Below, one piece after another: positions 1 through 9,177 of a stretch of 64,000 nt of DNA (positions are counted from its first letter, which is position 1; each line of letters opens with the position of its first letter). This DNA comes from an uncultured Roseibium sp. (GTDB taxonomy: Bacteria > Pseudomonadota > Alphaproteobacteria > Rhizobiales > Stappiaceae): positions 678,692 to 742,691 of the forward strand of contig NZ_CANMFD010000001.1 of assembly GCF_947496995.1 (NCBI RefSeq), written 5' to 3'. The position numbers were made by a program, and so were the translations under genes. Under the pieces are notes generated by a model, which worked only from the letters and a program-made list of their open reading frames with translations, was not told the origin of the DNA and did no database searches.

Positions 1-38
1 TTTGAAACCCGGAAACACACTCCCCGGAAACGAAAACA

Positions 39-848
39 ATGACGGCCATGGCACAAACCAACATGCAGACTGATCCGAACCCGGCGATCGTGTCCCTGAA
101 GGGTATCTCCAAGACCTTCTCAAACGGCACGGTGGCGCTCAACAACATGTCGCTCGACATCCGGCAGGGGGAGTTCGTCTCCCTGCTCGGGCCGTCGGGA
201 TGCGGCAAGTCGACGGCGCTCAGGATCATCACCGGCCTCACCGGCCCGACCTCGGGCCGGGTGGACTGGCCCCAGGAAACGGCGGGCGCCACGGAGCACG
301 AGCTTTCCTTCGTCTTCCAGGAACCGACGCTGATGCCCTGGGCAACGGTATTCGCCAATGTCTGGCTGCCGCTGCGCCTGAAGGGCATTTCTCAACGGCA
401 GGCCCACGACAGCGTCATGGAAGCGCTGGAAATGGTCGGCCTGGCGGAGTTCGCCAAAAGCTATCCGCGCGAACTCTCCGGCGGCATGAAAATGCGTGTC
501 TCCATCGCCCGGGCGCTGGTGACCAAACCGAAACTGCTGCTCATGGACGAGCCTTTTGCGGCGCTCGACGAAATCACCCGGTTCAAGCTCAACAACGACC
601 TGCTGCACCTTTGGGAGACCTTCGGCTGGACGGTCGTCTTCGTCACCCATTCGGTGTTCGAATCCGTCTATCTGTCCGACCGTATCGTCGTCATGGCGGC
701 CCGGCCCGGACGGGTGGTCAATGACATGGCGATCGACGCGCCCTATCCGCGTGACGAGAGCTTCCGCACCTCCGCCGTCTACAGCGGCTTCTGCCGCGAC
801 GTCTCCCAGGCCCTGCACGCGGCCATGGATGCGGGAGACGACATGTGA
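39..848 (+). CDS. ABC importer ATP-binding subunit (SsuB/TauB type)
   Basis: ATPase subunit of an importer of the nitrate/sulfonate/taurine/pyrimidine class, acting on the cytoplasmic face of the inner membrane. Visible motifs are Walker A GPSGCGKST at residues 51-59, the Q-loop FQEP near 93, signature LSGGM at 146-150 and Walker B LLLMDEP at 166-172. The 269-aa length is usual for the family. The permease gene follows after 40 bases and a cytosine-deaminase-like enzyme comes next, so the substrate may be an N-heterocycle (inference). No substrate-binding protein gene is in view; it may lie just left of the window. A second ATG 9 bases downstream is an alternative start. Confidence 0.93.
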   Translation: MTAMAQTNMQTDPNPAIVSLKGISKTFSNGTVALNNMSLDIRQGEFVSLLGPSGCGKSTALRIITGLTGPTSGRVDWPQETAGATEHELSFVFQEPTLMPWATVFANVWLPLRLKGISQRQAHDSVMEALEMVGLAEFAKSYPRELSGGMKMRVSIARALVTKPKLLLMDEPFAALDEITRFKLNNDLLHLWETFGWTVVFVTHSVFESVYLSDRIVVMAARPGRVVNDMAIDAPYPRDESFRTSAVYSGFCRDVSQALHAAMDAGDDM

Positions 849-888
849 CGCACACCGCCCGCGCCGTATTCCCAAAAAGGCAGACCCC

Positions 889-1782
889 ATGACCGTCGCG
901 CTGTCAGACAAGGCCAATCCGGCCAAGACTTCCTATGCCGCCTCTCTCGATGCCGCTCCTCTCGACGAGGAAGAGCTGAAGCGCGTCCGCGCCGCCCGCA
1001 TCGAATCCATCGGCCGCTGGGTCGTTCCGCTCGCCATCCTGGTGCTGTCGGTCTGGTTGTGGGACCGGATCTGCATCTGGAACGAAATTCCCCATTATAT
1101 CCTGCCCAGGCCCGGGCTGGTGTTCGAGACGCTGCTTATCGACTGGCCGATCCTGTGGGTCGCCCTTCTCAACACGCTCAAGATCACCTTCGGCGCGCTT
1201 TTCATAGCCACTGCCGGCGGTCTGGGTCTCGCGGTGCTGTTCACCCAGTCGAAGTGGATCGAGATCTCCTTCTTTCCCTTCGCAGTCATCCTGCAGGTCA
1301 CGCCGATCATCGCCATCGCGCCGCTGATCCTGATCTATGTGGATTCGCTCACCGCCAGCCTGCTGATCTGTGCCTGGATCGTGGCGTTCTTCCCGATCCT
1401 CTCCAACACGGTTCTGGGGCTGAATTCGGCCGATCACAATCTGCGCAATCTCTTCCAGCTCTACGGCGCCAGCCGTTGGCAGACGCTGCGCTACCTGCGC
1501 CTGCCGGCCGCCATGCCGTATTTTCTCGGCGGCCTGAAGATCGCCGGCGGCCTGTCGCTCATCGGCGCCATCGTCGCGGAGTTCGTGGCAGGCTCGGCCG
1601 GCTCAGGCTCCGGGCTCGCCAACCAGATCCTGGAAGCCAGCTACCGGCTCAACATGCCGCGCATGTTCGCCGCCCTGCTGATGATTTCCGTGACCGGCAT
1701 CCTGATCTTCCTCACCATGAACCTTCTGTCGCATCTGCTCCTGAGAAAGTGGCATGAGAGCGCCCTCAAGCGGGAAGTCTGA
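889..1782 (+). CDS. ABC importer permease subunit
   Basis: Inner-membrane permease of the same importer, 297 aa from the ATG at 889. After a hydrophilic N-terminus of about 45 residues come roughly six hydrophobic segments. The region around residues 185-215, with the stretch LYGASRWQTLRYLRLP, is the EAA-like loop that contacts the ATPase in BPD_transp_1 permeases. The frame is open further upstream inside the ATPase gene, but that extension is not membrane-like, so the start at 889 was chosen. The stop directly abuts the ATG of the amidohydrolase, which supports one transcript. Substrate unknown. Confidence 0.92.
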   Translation: MTVALSDKANPAKTSYAASLDAAPLDEEELKRVRAARIESIGRWVVPLAILVLSVWLWDRICIWNEIPHYILPRPGLVFETLLIDWPILWVALLNTLKITFGALFIATAGGLGLAVLFTQSKWIEISFFPFAVILQVTPIIAIAPLILIYVDSLTASLLICAWIVAFFPILSNTVLGLNSADHNLRNLFQLYGASRWQTLRYLRLPAAMPYFLGGLKIAGGLSLIGAIVAEFVAGSAGSGSGLANQILEASYRLNMPRMFAALLMISVTGILIFLTMNLLSHLLLRKWHESALKREV

Positions 1783-3129
1783 ATGGGACACATCCTCAAC
1801 GCCGGACTTCACGGATCGGGCTATCTGAAAAACGCCACCATTCCGGCCTGCCTGATTGCCGGCAATGATGGCCTGAACCCGGAAAAGCTGAACCCGGAAA
1901 AGCTGAACAATGACGACCTGATCGCCGCTGATCTGGAAATCTCGCAGGGAAAGCTGGTGCGTATCCTGCCCGCCGGAACGCCGACGGGGCTGCACGGGAC
2001 GTTCGATCTCGACGGCGGCCTGGTCCTGCCGACCCTTGTCGACATGCACACCCATCTCGACAAGGGCCATGTCTGGCCACGCAAGGCCAATCCGGACGGC
2101 AGTTTCCAGGGGGCGCTCGAGGCCGTGGGGGAAGACAGAACCGCCAACTGGTCGGCGGAGGATCTGCGTGCCCGCATCGAATTCGCGCTGAAATCCGCCT
2201 ATGCGCATGGCACCTCGGCAATCCGCACGCATCTCGACAGCCTGCCGCCGCAGGATGCGATCACCTGGCCTCTTTTTGCCGAGATCCAGGCCGAATGGGC
2301 CGACCGGATCGATCTACAGGGCGTCTGCCTCTTCGGCATCGACCGTCTGGTGGACGATGGCCGGAGTTACCTCTCTAGCATTGCCGACCGGGTCGCCGCC
2401 GCCGGCGGTGTCATGGGCGCCGTGACCTATATGGTGCCCAATATCGACATGCATCTGGAAACGGTCTTCCGCGCGGCCATGGAGCGCGGACTGGATCTCG
2501 ATTTTCACGTCGACGAAACCCTCGACCCTGCCGCCGTCACCCTGCGCCATATCGCCGAAACCGCCATCCGGCTTGGTTTCGAAGGAAAGATCGTCTGCGG
2601 ACATTGCTGTTCGCTGTCGGTTCATGAGGAAGGTGAGGCGGAAAAAACGCTGGATCTTCTCGCCGAGGCCGGGATCGCCATCGTCTCGCTGCCCATGTGC
2701 AACATGTACCTTCAGGACCGGCAGGCAGGGCGAACGCCGCGCCGGCGCGGCGTCACGCTGCTGCACGAGATGCGCGCGCGCGGCATTCCGGTCTCCGTCG
2801 CCTCCGACAACACCCGTGACCCGTTTTATGCCTATGGCGATCTGGACCTTGTCGAAGTCTATGCCCAGGCAACCCGCATCCTCCATCTGGATCACCCGAT
2901 TGCCGACTGGATCAGCAGCGTTTCGTCGACCTCGGCGGACATCATGAATGTCCCGCACGGACGGCTGCGCCCCGGAGCGCCGGCCGATCTGATTCTTTTC
3001 CGGGCGCGCAGCTGGAACGAACTGCTTTCCCGCCCGGCGGGACCGCGCGAAGTCATCCGCGAGGGCTACAGCATCGACAACACACTTCCCGACTACCGCG
3101 AGCTCGATCATCTGATGCTGGAAAGGTAA
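1783..3129 (+). CDS. Cytosine deaminase-like amidohydrolase
   Basis: Metal-dependent amidohydrolase of the CodA/cytosine deaminase type, 448 aa. Metal-ligand pattern: HxH at H89/H91 (within MHTHLDKGH), H242 in DFHVDET, H274 in CGHCCS and D342 in ASDNTRD, the order known for CodA. It probably deaminates or hydrolyses an N-heterocyclic ring; the exact substrate cannot be read. The ATG follows the permease stop without a gap, so translation is likely coupled. Residues 31-41 carry a small in-frame duplication (NPEKL twice), unusual for the family N-terminus. Membership of an importer operon suggests a catabolic role. Confidence 0.85.
   Translation: MGHILNAGLHGSGYLKNATIPACLIAGNDGLNPEKLNPEKLNNDDLIAADLEISQGKLVRILPAGTPTGLHGTFDLDGGLVLPTLVDMHTHLDKGHVWPRKANPDGSFQGALEAVGEDRTANWSAEDLRARIEFALKSAYAHGTSAIRTHLDSLPPQDAITWPLFAEIQAEWADRIDLQGVCLFGIDRLVDDGRSYLSSIADRVAAAGGVMGAVTYMVPNIDMHLETVFRAAMERGLDLDFHVDETLDPAAVTLRHIAETAIRLGFEGKIVCGHCCSLSVHEEGEAEKTLDLLAEAGIAIVSLPMCNMYLQDRQAGRTPRRRGVTLLHEMRARGIPVSVASDNTRDPFYAYGDLDLVEVYAQATRILHLDHPIADWISSVSSTSADIMNVPHGRLRPGAPADLILFRARSWNELLSRPAGPREVIREGYSIDNTLPDYRELDHLMLER
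1873..1902 (+). repeat. 15-bp in-frame tandem duplication
   Basis: Two exact copies of ctgaacccggaaaag lie head to tail inside the amidohydrolase gene, followed by six bases of a third copy. Because the unit is a multiple of three it adds five residues without breaking the frame. It looks like a recent slippage event in a surface-exposed N-terminal segment. Confidence 0.9.
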
Positions 3130-3137
3130 GCCCGACC

Positions 3138-4544
3138 ATGAGCGCCATCGCCGCCCTGAAAGCCGATCTCGAAGGACTGCAGATCGAGGATAACCCGCAG
3201 ATCGTCCGGCAGAAGAGCCGCGACTTTTTCTGGTATTCCCCGGTGCTCAAGCAGCAGCTTGAGGATGTCACCGCGGACCTGGTCGTGACGCCGAAATCCG
3301 AGGCCGAGGTCATCCGTGTCCTGAAAGCCTGCTATGCCGCCGGTGTGGCGGTGACGACGCGCGGTGCGGGAACCGGCAACTACGGCCAGGCCATGCCCCT
3401 GTCGCGCGGCGTCGTGCTAAACCTGGCGGAGATGACGGCGGTAAAGGACATCCGTCCCGGATCCGTTGTCGCCGAGGCCGGTGCGATCATAGCGGACATC
3501 GACGCGGCGGCGCGCGCCCATTCGAACCAGGAATTGCGCATGCACCCGTCCACTTACCGGACGGCGACCATCGGCGGGTTCATCGCCGGAGGGTCCGGCG
3601 GCGTAGGGTCGATCAACTGGGGCGGACTGCGCGATCTGGGCAATGTCATCCGGTTGCGAGTCATCACCATGGAGGCCGAGCCGCAAGTTCTGGAAATGAC
3701 CGGCGACGATCTGCAGAAGGTCATGCATGCATACGGCACCAACGGTGTGATCACCGAGGTCGAGATGCCGCTGACGGCCGCCTATGACTGGGTCGACGTG
3801 CTGGTCGGCTTCGACGATTTCATGGACGCCGCCGTCTTTTCCGACGAGCTGGCCAATCTCGACGGGCTGCTGGTGAAGAACATCGCCCCGATCGCCGCCC
3901 CCGTGCCTTATGATTATTTTCTGCGCCACAGGAAATTCATCCGCCGGGACCAGTCCGTCGCCGTGCTGATGGTCGCGCCTTTCGCGATGCCCGCCTTCGA
4001 GGCGTTTGTTGCCCGGCAGAAAAAGGCCGAGGTGCTCTACCGCTCGGATCGGGCCAGCGACGAAGACAGGACGCGCCTGCCGCCGGCTTATGAACTGGCG
4101 TGGAACCACACCACGCTGCGCGGCCTCAGGGTGGATCCGACCATCACCTATCTGCAGGTGCTCTATCCCTTCCCCGATCAGGTAGAGCGCGTGCGCAAGA
4201 TGCACGAGATGTTCGGTGACGAAGTGCCGGCGCATCTGGAATATGTCCGCTTCGACGGCAACATCACCTGCTTCGGTCTGCCCATCGTCCGATACACCAG
4301 TGAAGCGCGGCTCAACGAGATCATCCGCCTGCATGAGGACAACGGCTGCCCGATCTTCAATCCGCACCGCTACACGTTGGAGGAGGGCGGCATGAAGCGC
4401 ACCGACGCCGTGCAGCTTGCCTTCAAGAAGCAGGCGGACCCCAAGGGGCTGCTCAACCCGGGCAAGATGATCGCCTGGGAAAACCCGGATTACGATTTTT
4501 CCAGCGATCAGGTTTTTCTGTTTCCCGGTTTGCAGCAGGCCTGA
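3138..4544 (+). CDS. FAD-linked oxidase (PCMH/GlcD type)
   Basis: Flavoprotein oxidase or dehydrogenase of 468 aa with the PCMH-type FAD-binding fold. The N-terminal part has the family pattern VVTPKSEAEVIRVLKAC near residues 49-65 and a glycine-rich segment TTRGAGTGNYGQA around 74-86. A second glycine-rich stretch, GGFIAGGSGGVGS, lies near residue 145. The C-terminal tail LLNPGKM is typical of glycolate oxidase/D-lactate dehydrogenase relatives. It starts 8 bases after the amidohydrolase stop, so it probably oxidises a product of that enzyme (inference). Substrate not determined. Confidence 0.85.
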   Translation: MSAIAALKADLEGLQIEDNPQIVRQKSRDFFWYSPVLKQQLEDVTADLVVTPKSEAEVIRVLKACYAAGVAVTTRGAGTGNYGQAMPLSRGVVLNLAEMTAVKDIRPGSVVAEAGAIIADIDAAARAHSNQELRMHPSTYRTATIGGFIAGGSGGVGSINWGGLRDLGNVIRLRVITMEAEPQVLEMTGDDLQKVMHAYGTNGVITEVEMPLTAAYDWVDVLVGFDDFMDAAVFSDELANLDGLLVKNIAPIAAPVPYDYFLRHRKFIRRDQSVAVLMVAPFAMPAFEAFVARQKKAEVLYRSDRASDEDRTRLPPAYELAWNHTTLRGLRVDPTITYLQVLYPFPDQVERVRKMHEMFGDEVPAHLEYVRFDGNITCFGLPIVRYTSEARLNEIIRLHEDNGCPIFNPHRYTLEEGGMKRTDAVQLAFKKQADPKGLLNPGKMIAWENPDYDFSSDQVFLFPGLQQA

Positions 4545-4604
4545 CTATTCATGCCGCCGATCTCCGGCGGGCGTAACAAACACCGTGTCGCAAAGGCCAG
4601 ACCC

Positions 4605-5201
4605 ATGCGCGTTCTCGTGGTTTTCAGCCACCCCTGCAAGGAAAGTTTCAATGCCGCTCTTTGCAAGAAAGTGGTGGAGACCCTGGAGGAACAAGGCCAT
4701 GAGGTCCGCCTGACGGATCTATATGCCAAGGGCTTCGATCCGGTCATGAGTGCGGAGGAACGGCGCGGCTATCATACGCCGCAGGCCAACACGGAGCCGG
4801 TCGCCGAGGACCTTGCGGACATCATGTGGTGCGAGGCGACGGTCTTTGTCTATCCGACCTGGTGGTTCGGCCTGCCGGCGATGCTGAAGGGTTGGCTGGA
4901 GCGGGTCTGGGTGCCGCACGAGACCTTCGAGATGCCGACGGCGACCCATGGCGCGCGACCGAAAATGCAGCATATAAGACGTATCGCGGTCGTCACCACC
5001 TGCGGCGCAAGCTGGTGGCTGTCAAAGCTGATAGGTGAACCGGGCCGCAAGACGATCCTGCGCGGGATCGGGATCCTGTGCCGGCCCGGCTGCAAGACGC
5101 TGTATCTGGCCCATTACAAGATGGACAGTTCCACCCGGGAGAGCCGGGAAAGATACCTGCACAAGGTCGGACAGAAGATTGCGGCATTCACGGCGCGATA
5201 G
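4605..5201 (+). CDS. NAD(P)H dehydrogenase/quinone reductase, flavodoxin fold
   Basis: 198-aa FMN/FAD flavoprotein of the NQO1/MdaB type. It opens with MRVLVVFSHPCKESFN, the flavin-phosphate binding strand and loop, and has the family motif YPTWWFGLPAMLKGWLERV around residues 81-99. The ATG at 4605 is preferred to one 54 bases upstream because the upstream extension does not resemble the family. Last gene of the ABC importer/amidohydrolase/FAD-oxidase run, 60 bases after the oxidase. It may recycle electrons for that pathway or act in quinone detoxification; the sequence does not decide. Confidence 0.82.
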   Translation: MRVLVVFSHPCKESFNAALCKKVVETLEEQGHEVRLTDLYAKGFDPVMSAEERRGYHTPQANTEPVAEDLADIMWCEATVFVYPTWWFGLPAMLKGWLERVWVPHETFEMPTATHGARPKMQHIRRIAVVTTCGASWWLSKLIGEPGRKTILRGIGILCRPGCKTLYLAHYKMDSSTRESRERYLHKVGQKIAAFTAR

Positions 5202-5231
5202 CAGAAGGCCGCGGACCGGCATTCTTTTGCC

Positions 5232-5262
5232 TTGACCTTCCAGTAACTGGAAACTCTAGTAC
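5232..5262 (+). promoter_or_regulatory. CueR-type metal-responsive promoter/operator
   Basis: A -35 box TTGACC at 5232-5237 and a -10 box TAGTAC at 5257-5262 are separated by 19 bp, the overlong spacing diagnostic of MerR-family activated promoters. The spacer contains a perfect dyad TTCCAG-TAA-CTGGAA (5238-5252), close to known CueR boxes. It stands upstream of copA and the operon includes a CueR-like gene, so copper autoregulation is expected. Confidence 0.9.
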
Positions 5263-5337
5263 CAACCTCATCAAACAGTTCCTTGGTTTTTGAGATTGGT
5301 ACAGGTGAGGGGCGGTGCCCCGAGGCGAGAGTTCGAA

Positions 5338-7695
5338 ATGCAGAAAACAGCAGTCAAGTCCGGCCAGGCATCGGCAGCCGAAAAGGCGATTGATCCGGTC
5401 TGCGGCATGTCCGTCACGCCCGGCACGGGCAAGCCGACGCTGAACTACAAGGGGCAGGACTATCATTTCTGCAGTTCAGGCTGTCACGACAAATTCGAGA
5501 ACGATCCTTATTTCTACGTGTCCGGCAACAATGCCCGCAAAAAGGCGATGGAAGCCGAAGGCTCCGCCAACGGGGCGACATACACTTGCCCCATGCACCC
5601 TGAAATCATCCAGGAAGGACCGGGTACCTGCCCGATCTGCGGCATGGCGCTTGAGCCGACAAGTGGCGTTTCCGACGAGCCCAATCACGAACTGATCGAT
5701 TTCACCCGCCGCCTCTGGGTCAGCGCGCTGGCCTCCGTTCCGCTGCTGATCCTGACCATGGGGCCGATGCTCGGCCTTCCCGTGCGCAGCTGGATCGGCG
5801 AGGGCGTCGCGGTCTACCTGGAGGCCCTTCTGGCAACACCGGTTGTTCTCTGGGCTGCTCTGCCGTTCTTCCAGCGCGGCTGGACGTCCCTGGTCACCCG
5901 CCACCTGAACATGTGGACGCTGATCATGATCGGCGTCGGTGCGGCCTACCTCTATTCCATGGTGGCCACCTTCCTGCCCTTCCTGTTTCCGGACACGCTC
6001 AAGGGCGCGAGCGGTCACATGCCGGTCTATTTCGAGGCCGCGGCGGTGATTGTCGCGCTGGTCTTCGTTGGTCAGGTTCTGGAACTGAACGCTCGCGAGC
6101 GGACAGGCGACGCGATCCGCGCGCTCCTGGACCTGGCGCCGAAAACGGCCCGCCGCATCACGCCGGACGGCGACGAATATGACGCGCCCCTGGAAAACGT
6201 CCTGCAAGGCGACAAGCTCAGGGTGCGTCCCGGCGAGGCCGTGCCGGTCGACGGTGTGGTTCTGGAAGGCACGTCCTCGATCGATGAAAGCCTGGTGACG
6301 GGTGAACCGGTCCCGGTGCAGAAATCTGCCGGAGACAAGGTCACCGGCGGCACGCTCAACAAGACCGGCTCCTTCGTGATGCAGGCCGAACTGGTCGGCG
6401 CGGACACGATGCTTTCGAAGATTGTCGACATGGTCTCTTCAGCGCAGCGTTCGCGCGCGCCGATCCAGGGTCTTGCGGACAGGGTCGCGGGCTACTTCGT
6501 TCCCACCGTGGTCGGCGTTGCCGTGCTGGCCTTCGTCGTCTGGCTGCTTGTCGGCCCGAGCCCGTCCCTGGTGCACGCGATTGTCGCCGCCGTTTCCGTG
6601 CTGATCATCGCCTGCCCCTGTGCGCTGGGGCTGGCGACGCCCGTGTCGATCATGACGGCAACTGGGCGCGGTGCTCAGGCAGGGGTTCTGGTGAAAACCG
6701 CCGAGAGCCTGGAGCGGCTTGCCTCGGTCGACACGATTGTCGTCGACAAGACTGGAACCCTGACGGAAGGCAAACCTGCGGTCAGTGACCTCGTGACGGT
6801 GTCCGGCGTCTCGGAGGAGGACCTCCTGAGGCTGGCCGGCGCGCTGGAAAAGGGATCCGAACATCCCCTTGCCGAGGCTATTCTGGCAGAGGTGGACAAA
6901 AGGTCCGTCCAACTGGCGGACGCCGCCGATTTCGAAGCGGTGACCGGCAAGGGCGTCAGGGCCAGTGTCGGCGCCGACGAGGTGCTCTTCGGCAATGCCG
7001 CCTTCGCGGTGGAAAGCGGCGCTGACATTTCCGCAATTGAAAGCCGCGGCGAAGAACTGGCCGAACTCGGCAAGACAGTCATGTATCTGGTGAAGGTATC
7101 GGGAGGCCAAGCCGCCCTTCAGGGACTGATCGCCGTCGCCGACCCGATCAAGTCCAATGCAAGGGCCGCGATCGACGCGCTTCATCGCGACGGCATCAGG
7201 ATCGTCATGGCAACCGGCGATGCGCCGCGCACCGCACAGGCCGTGGCGGGCGTTCTCGGCATCGACGAGGTGCGCGCGGGTGTGCTGCCCGAAGGAAAGC
7301 AGAAGCTGATCGAGGAACTGAAGGCAGCCGGCGCGACGGTCGCCATGGCTGGCGACGGTGTCAACGATGCCCCGGCGCTGGCCGCAGCCGATGTCGGCCT
7401 TGCCATGGGAACGGGCGCGGATGTCGCCGTGGAAAGCGCCGGCATGACCCTTTTGAAAGGCGATCTGGAGGGCATCGTGCGGGCGCGGAAACTGGCCCGT
7501 GCGACCGTGCGCAATATCCGCCAGAACCTCTTCTTTGCCTTCATCTACAATTCTGTCGGCGTTCCGATTGCCGCGGGGATCCTCTATCCGGTCTTCGGCA
7601 TATTGCTGTCGCCCATGCTGGCCGCCGCCGCCATGAGCCTGTCTTCGGTCTCGGTGATCAGCAACGCGCTGCGGCTGCGCAGGCTGAAACTTTAG
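5338..7695 (+). CDS. copA: Copper-exporting P1B-type ATPase with YHS domain
   Basis: 785-aa Cu(+)-transporting P-type ATPase of the inner membrane. Order: a YHS-like metal domain with PVCGM near residue 20 and a CSSGCH motif near 45-50; a heavy-metal binding segment YTCPMHPE...CPICGM at 82-103; then membrane helices with the ion-binding CPC at 426-428, the phosphorylated Asp in DKTGT at 470-474, HP in the nucleotide domain (HPLAEA), GDGVNDAP and a C-terminal helix pair. It lacks a classic N-terminal CxxC HMA domain; the YHS and CPMHP units take its place. The ATG at 5338 has a purine-rich GAGGCGAGAG upstream; an in-frame TTG at 5290 is less likely. Confidence 0.95.
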   Translation: MQKTAVKSGQASAAEKAIDPVCGMSVTPGTGKPTLNYKGQDYHFCSSGCHDKFENDPYFYVSGNNARKKAMEAEGSANGATYTCPMHPEIIQEGPGTCPICGMALEPTSGVSDEPNHELIDFTRRLWVSALASVPLLILTMGPMLGLPVRSWIGEGVAVYLEALLATPVVLWAALPFFQRGWTSLVTRHLNMWTLIMIGVGAAYLYSMVATFLPFLFPDTLKGASGHMPVYFEAAAVIVALVFVGQVLELNARERTGDAIRALLDLAPKTARRITPDGDEYDAPLENVLQGDKLRVRPGEAVPVDGVVLEGTSSIDESLVTGEPVPVQKSAGDKVTGGTLNKTGSFVMQAELVGADTMLSKIVDMVSSAQRSRAPIQGLADRVAGYFVPTVVGVAVLAFVVWLLVGPSPSLVHAIVAAVSVLIIACPCALGLATPVSIMTATGRGAQAGVLVKTAESLERLASVDTIVVDKTGTLTEGKPAVSDLVTVSGVSEEDLLRLAGALEKGSEHPLAEAILAEVDKRSVQLADAADFEAVTGKGVRASVGADEVLFGNAAFAVESGADISAIESRGEELAELGKTVMYLVKVSGGQAALQGLIAVADPIKSNARAAIDALHRDGIRIVMATGDAPRTAQAVAGVLGIDEVRAGVLPEGKQKLIEELKAAGATVAMAGDGVNDAPALAAADVGLAMGTGADVAVESAGMTLLKGDLEGIVRARKLARATVRNIRQNLFFAFIYNSVGVPIAAGILYPVFGILLSPMLAAAAMSLSSVSVISNALRLRRLKL

Positions 7696-7735
7696 CTCAC
7701 GCCGCGGGTTCGCGCGTGAATTGGCAGGTGCCACG

Positions 7736-8149
7736 ATGAATATAGGTACAGCATCCCGGCAAAGCCGGCTTCCGGTGAAGACGATCCGCTATTACGAGGA
7801 GATCGGCCTCGTCCGTCCTCTGCGCGGCGAGAACGGCTACCGTGATTTTTCGCAGACGGACCTGGAGCGCCTCAAATTCCTGCAGCGATCCCGCAGCCTG
7901 GGGTTTTCCATAGAGGAGTGCCGCGATCTGCTGTCACTCTATGAGGACACCAACCGCGCAAGCGCCGATGTCAAAGCCATCACGCGGCAGAAGATACAGC
8001 AAGTCGACCGCAAGATCGCCGAACTGAAGTCACTCAAGCGGGTCCTCCTGGAGATGGTGGAAGCGTGTCACGGAGACGACCGGCCGGAGTGTCCCATCAT
8101 GGACGACTTGTCCGGACGTGCGCGCGCTCCAGAAGGCGGGGGGCATTGA
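7736..8149 (+). CDS. cueR: CueR-type MerR family regulator
   Basis: 137-aa copper-sensing transcription activator. The N-terminal winged helix includes TIRYYEEIGLVRP (residues 16-28), followed by the dimerisation helix and a C-terminal metal loop with C111 and C119 separated by seven residues (CHGDDRPEC), the CueR signature for a two-coordinate Cu(I)/Ag(I)/Au(I) site. It lies 40 bases after copA and probably binds the dyad at 5238-5252. The ATG at 7736 is preferred to an in-frame TTG at 7721. Its stop overlaps the next start by one base (TGATG), implying coupled translation with a cytochrome c. Confidence 0.93.
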   Translation: MNIGTASRQSRLPVKTIRYYEEIGLVRPLRGENGYRDFSQTDLERLKFLQRSRSLGFSIEECRDLLSLYEDTNRASADVKAITRQKIQQVDRKIAELKSLKRVLLEMVEACHGDDRPECPIMDDLSGRARAPEGGGH

Positions 8150-8574
8150 TGCGGCGGATATTCTTGCTGATCTCGATGGTGCTTTCCCTGATCGTTCTTG
8201 GCGTCCTGGCGTGGGCACTGGTGTCGGGGCGGACCGACACCGCGCCGGCAAGCGGAGCTGCTCTCGTTGCGGTCACCGTGCCTGCGCTGAATGCGGAAAT
8301 GCGTGCAGGAGAAGCACTTTTTGAGGAGAACTGTGCGGCTTGTCACGGCGACAATGCCGCCGGCCGCGATGGTTTCGGTCCGCCGCTGGTGCACAGGATC
8401 TACGAGCCCGGACATCACAGCGACGGGGCCTTCCATCTGGCGGCGGCCCGGGGCGTGCGCGCGCACCACTGGCCGTTCGGCGACATGCCCCCTGTCGAAA
8501 ACGTGAGCGAAGGGGATGTGGGAAGAATTATAGCTTATTTGCGCGCGCTTCAGCGCGCCAACGGGATCAATTGA
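8149..8574 (+). CDS. Membrane-anchored c-type cytochrome
   Basis: 141-aa single-haem cytochrome c. Residues 1-25 form a hydrophobic N-terminal anchor or signal. The haem site is CAACH at 62-66, and the distal methionine is probably in FGDMPP about 50 residues later. Typical class I small cytochrome fold in the periplasm. The start codon overlaps the cueR stop (TGATG), so it is transcribed with the copper operon. Its role there is not known: electron transfer to or from a periplasmic copper protein, or repair of respiratory haem/copper stress, are possibilities. Confidence 0.85.
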   Translation: MRRIFLLISMVLSLIVLGVLAWALVSGRTDTAPASGAALVAVTVPALNAEMRAGEALFEENCAACHGDNAAGRDGFGPPLVHRIYEPGHHSDGAFHLAAARGVRAHHWPFGDMPPVENVSEGDVGRIIAYLRALQRANGIN

Positions 8575-8589
8575 AGGAGTGGCAGCGGC

Positions 8590-9045
8590 ATGCGGTTGAA
8601 ACTGGCGGGAGTATGCATGGGTTTGGCCCTGGCAGGTGCAGGGGCGGCCTTCGCCCATGGCGGGGCGACCGGTATCGTCAAGGAGCGGATGGATGCCATG
8701 TCCGAAATCGGTGACAGCATGAAAGCCGTTGGCCGCATGCTGAAGAGCGGCCCCTACGATCCTCAGGTGGCAATTGCTGCCGGCAACGCGATTGCCGGTC
8801 ATGCCGGCGAGGCGCTGACCGAATTGTTTCCCGAAGGCAGTCTTCAGCCGCAAAGCGAAGCGAACCCGGCGATCTGGAACGACTGGCCGGCTTTCGAGGA
8901 CCATGCCGGCGATCTGCAGTCAGCGGCTCTCGCCCTCAAAACGCTGGCAGAAGCCGGGGCAAACAAGCAGCAACTGGCGGGCGCGTTCGGTGACTTAGCG
9001 GGCACCTGCAAAGCCTGCCACCAGGAATTCCGCGTCAAAAAGTAG
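8590..9045 (+). CDS. Cytochrome c' (class II)
   Basis: 151-aa periplasmic four-helix-bundle cytochrome c'. A signal peptide is visible at residues 1-22 (cut after FA). The family features are an early helix containing ERMDAM near 32-37 and the C-terminal haem site CKACH at 140-144 close to the end, as in all cytochromes c'. A strong AAGGAGTGG ribosome site precedes the ATG. In the family the haem is five-coordinate and binds NO or CO. Placement 15 bases behind another cytochrome in a copper-resistance operon is unusual and hints at combined copper and NO stress defence (inference). Confidence 0.9.
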   Translation: MRLKLAGVCMGLALAGAGAAFAHGGATGIVKERMDAMSEIGDSMKAVGRMLKSGPYDPQVAIAAGNAIAGHAGEALTELFPEGSLQPQSEANPAIWNDWPAFEDHAGDLQSAALALKTLAEAGANKQQLAGAFGDLAGTCKACHQEFRVKK

Positions 9046-9177
9046 GGGTGTTGCGGGCCGCCGCTGCGGACGTCGCGGCAATTTGCTTGCCACATTCGGT
9101 GCCATGTTCTACCAGACGATCAAATTCTTCGGTTATTCCAGCGCCGGGCGTGGACCGGAAACAGGAGACGACGCGAC

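Noticed and set aside
5290-5337. TTG start giving copA 16 extra residues
   Set aside because: The extra residues are not copA-like, and the ATG at 5338 has a better ribosome site and spacing.
6439-7734. 431-aa minus-strand frame over copA
   Set aside because: Shadow frame of a GC-rich gene; no motifs and no ribosome site.
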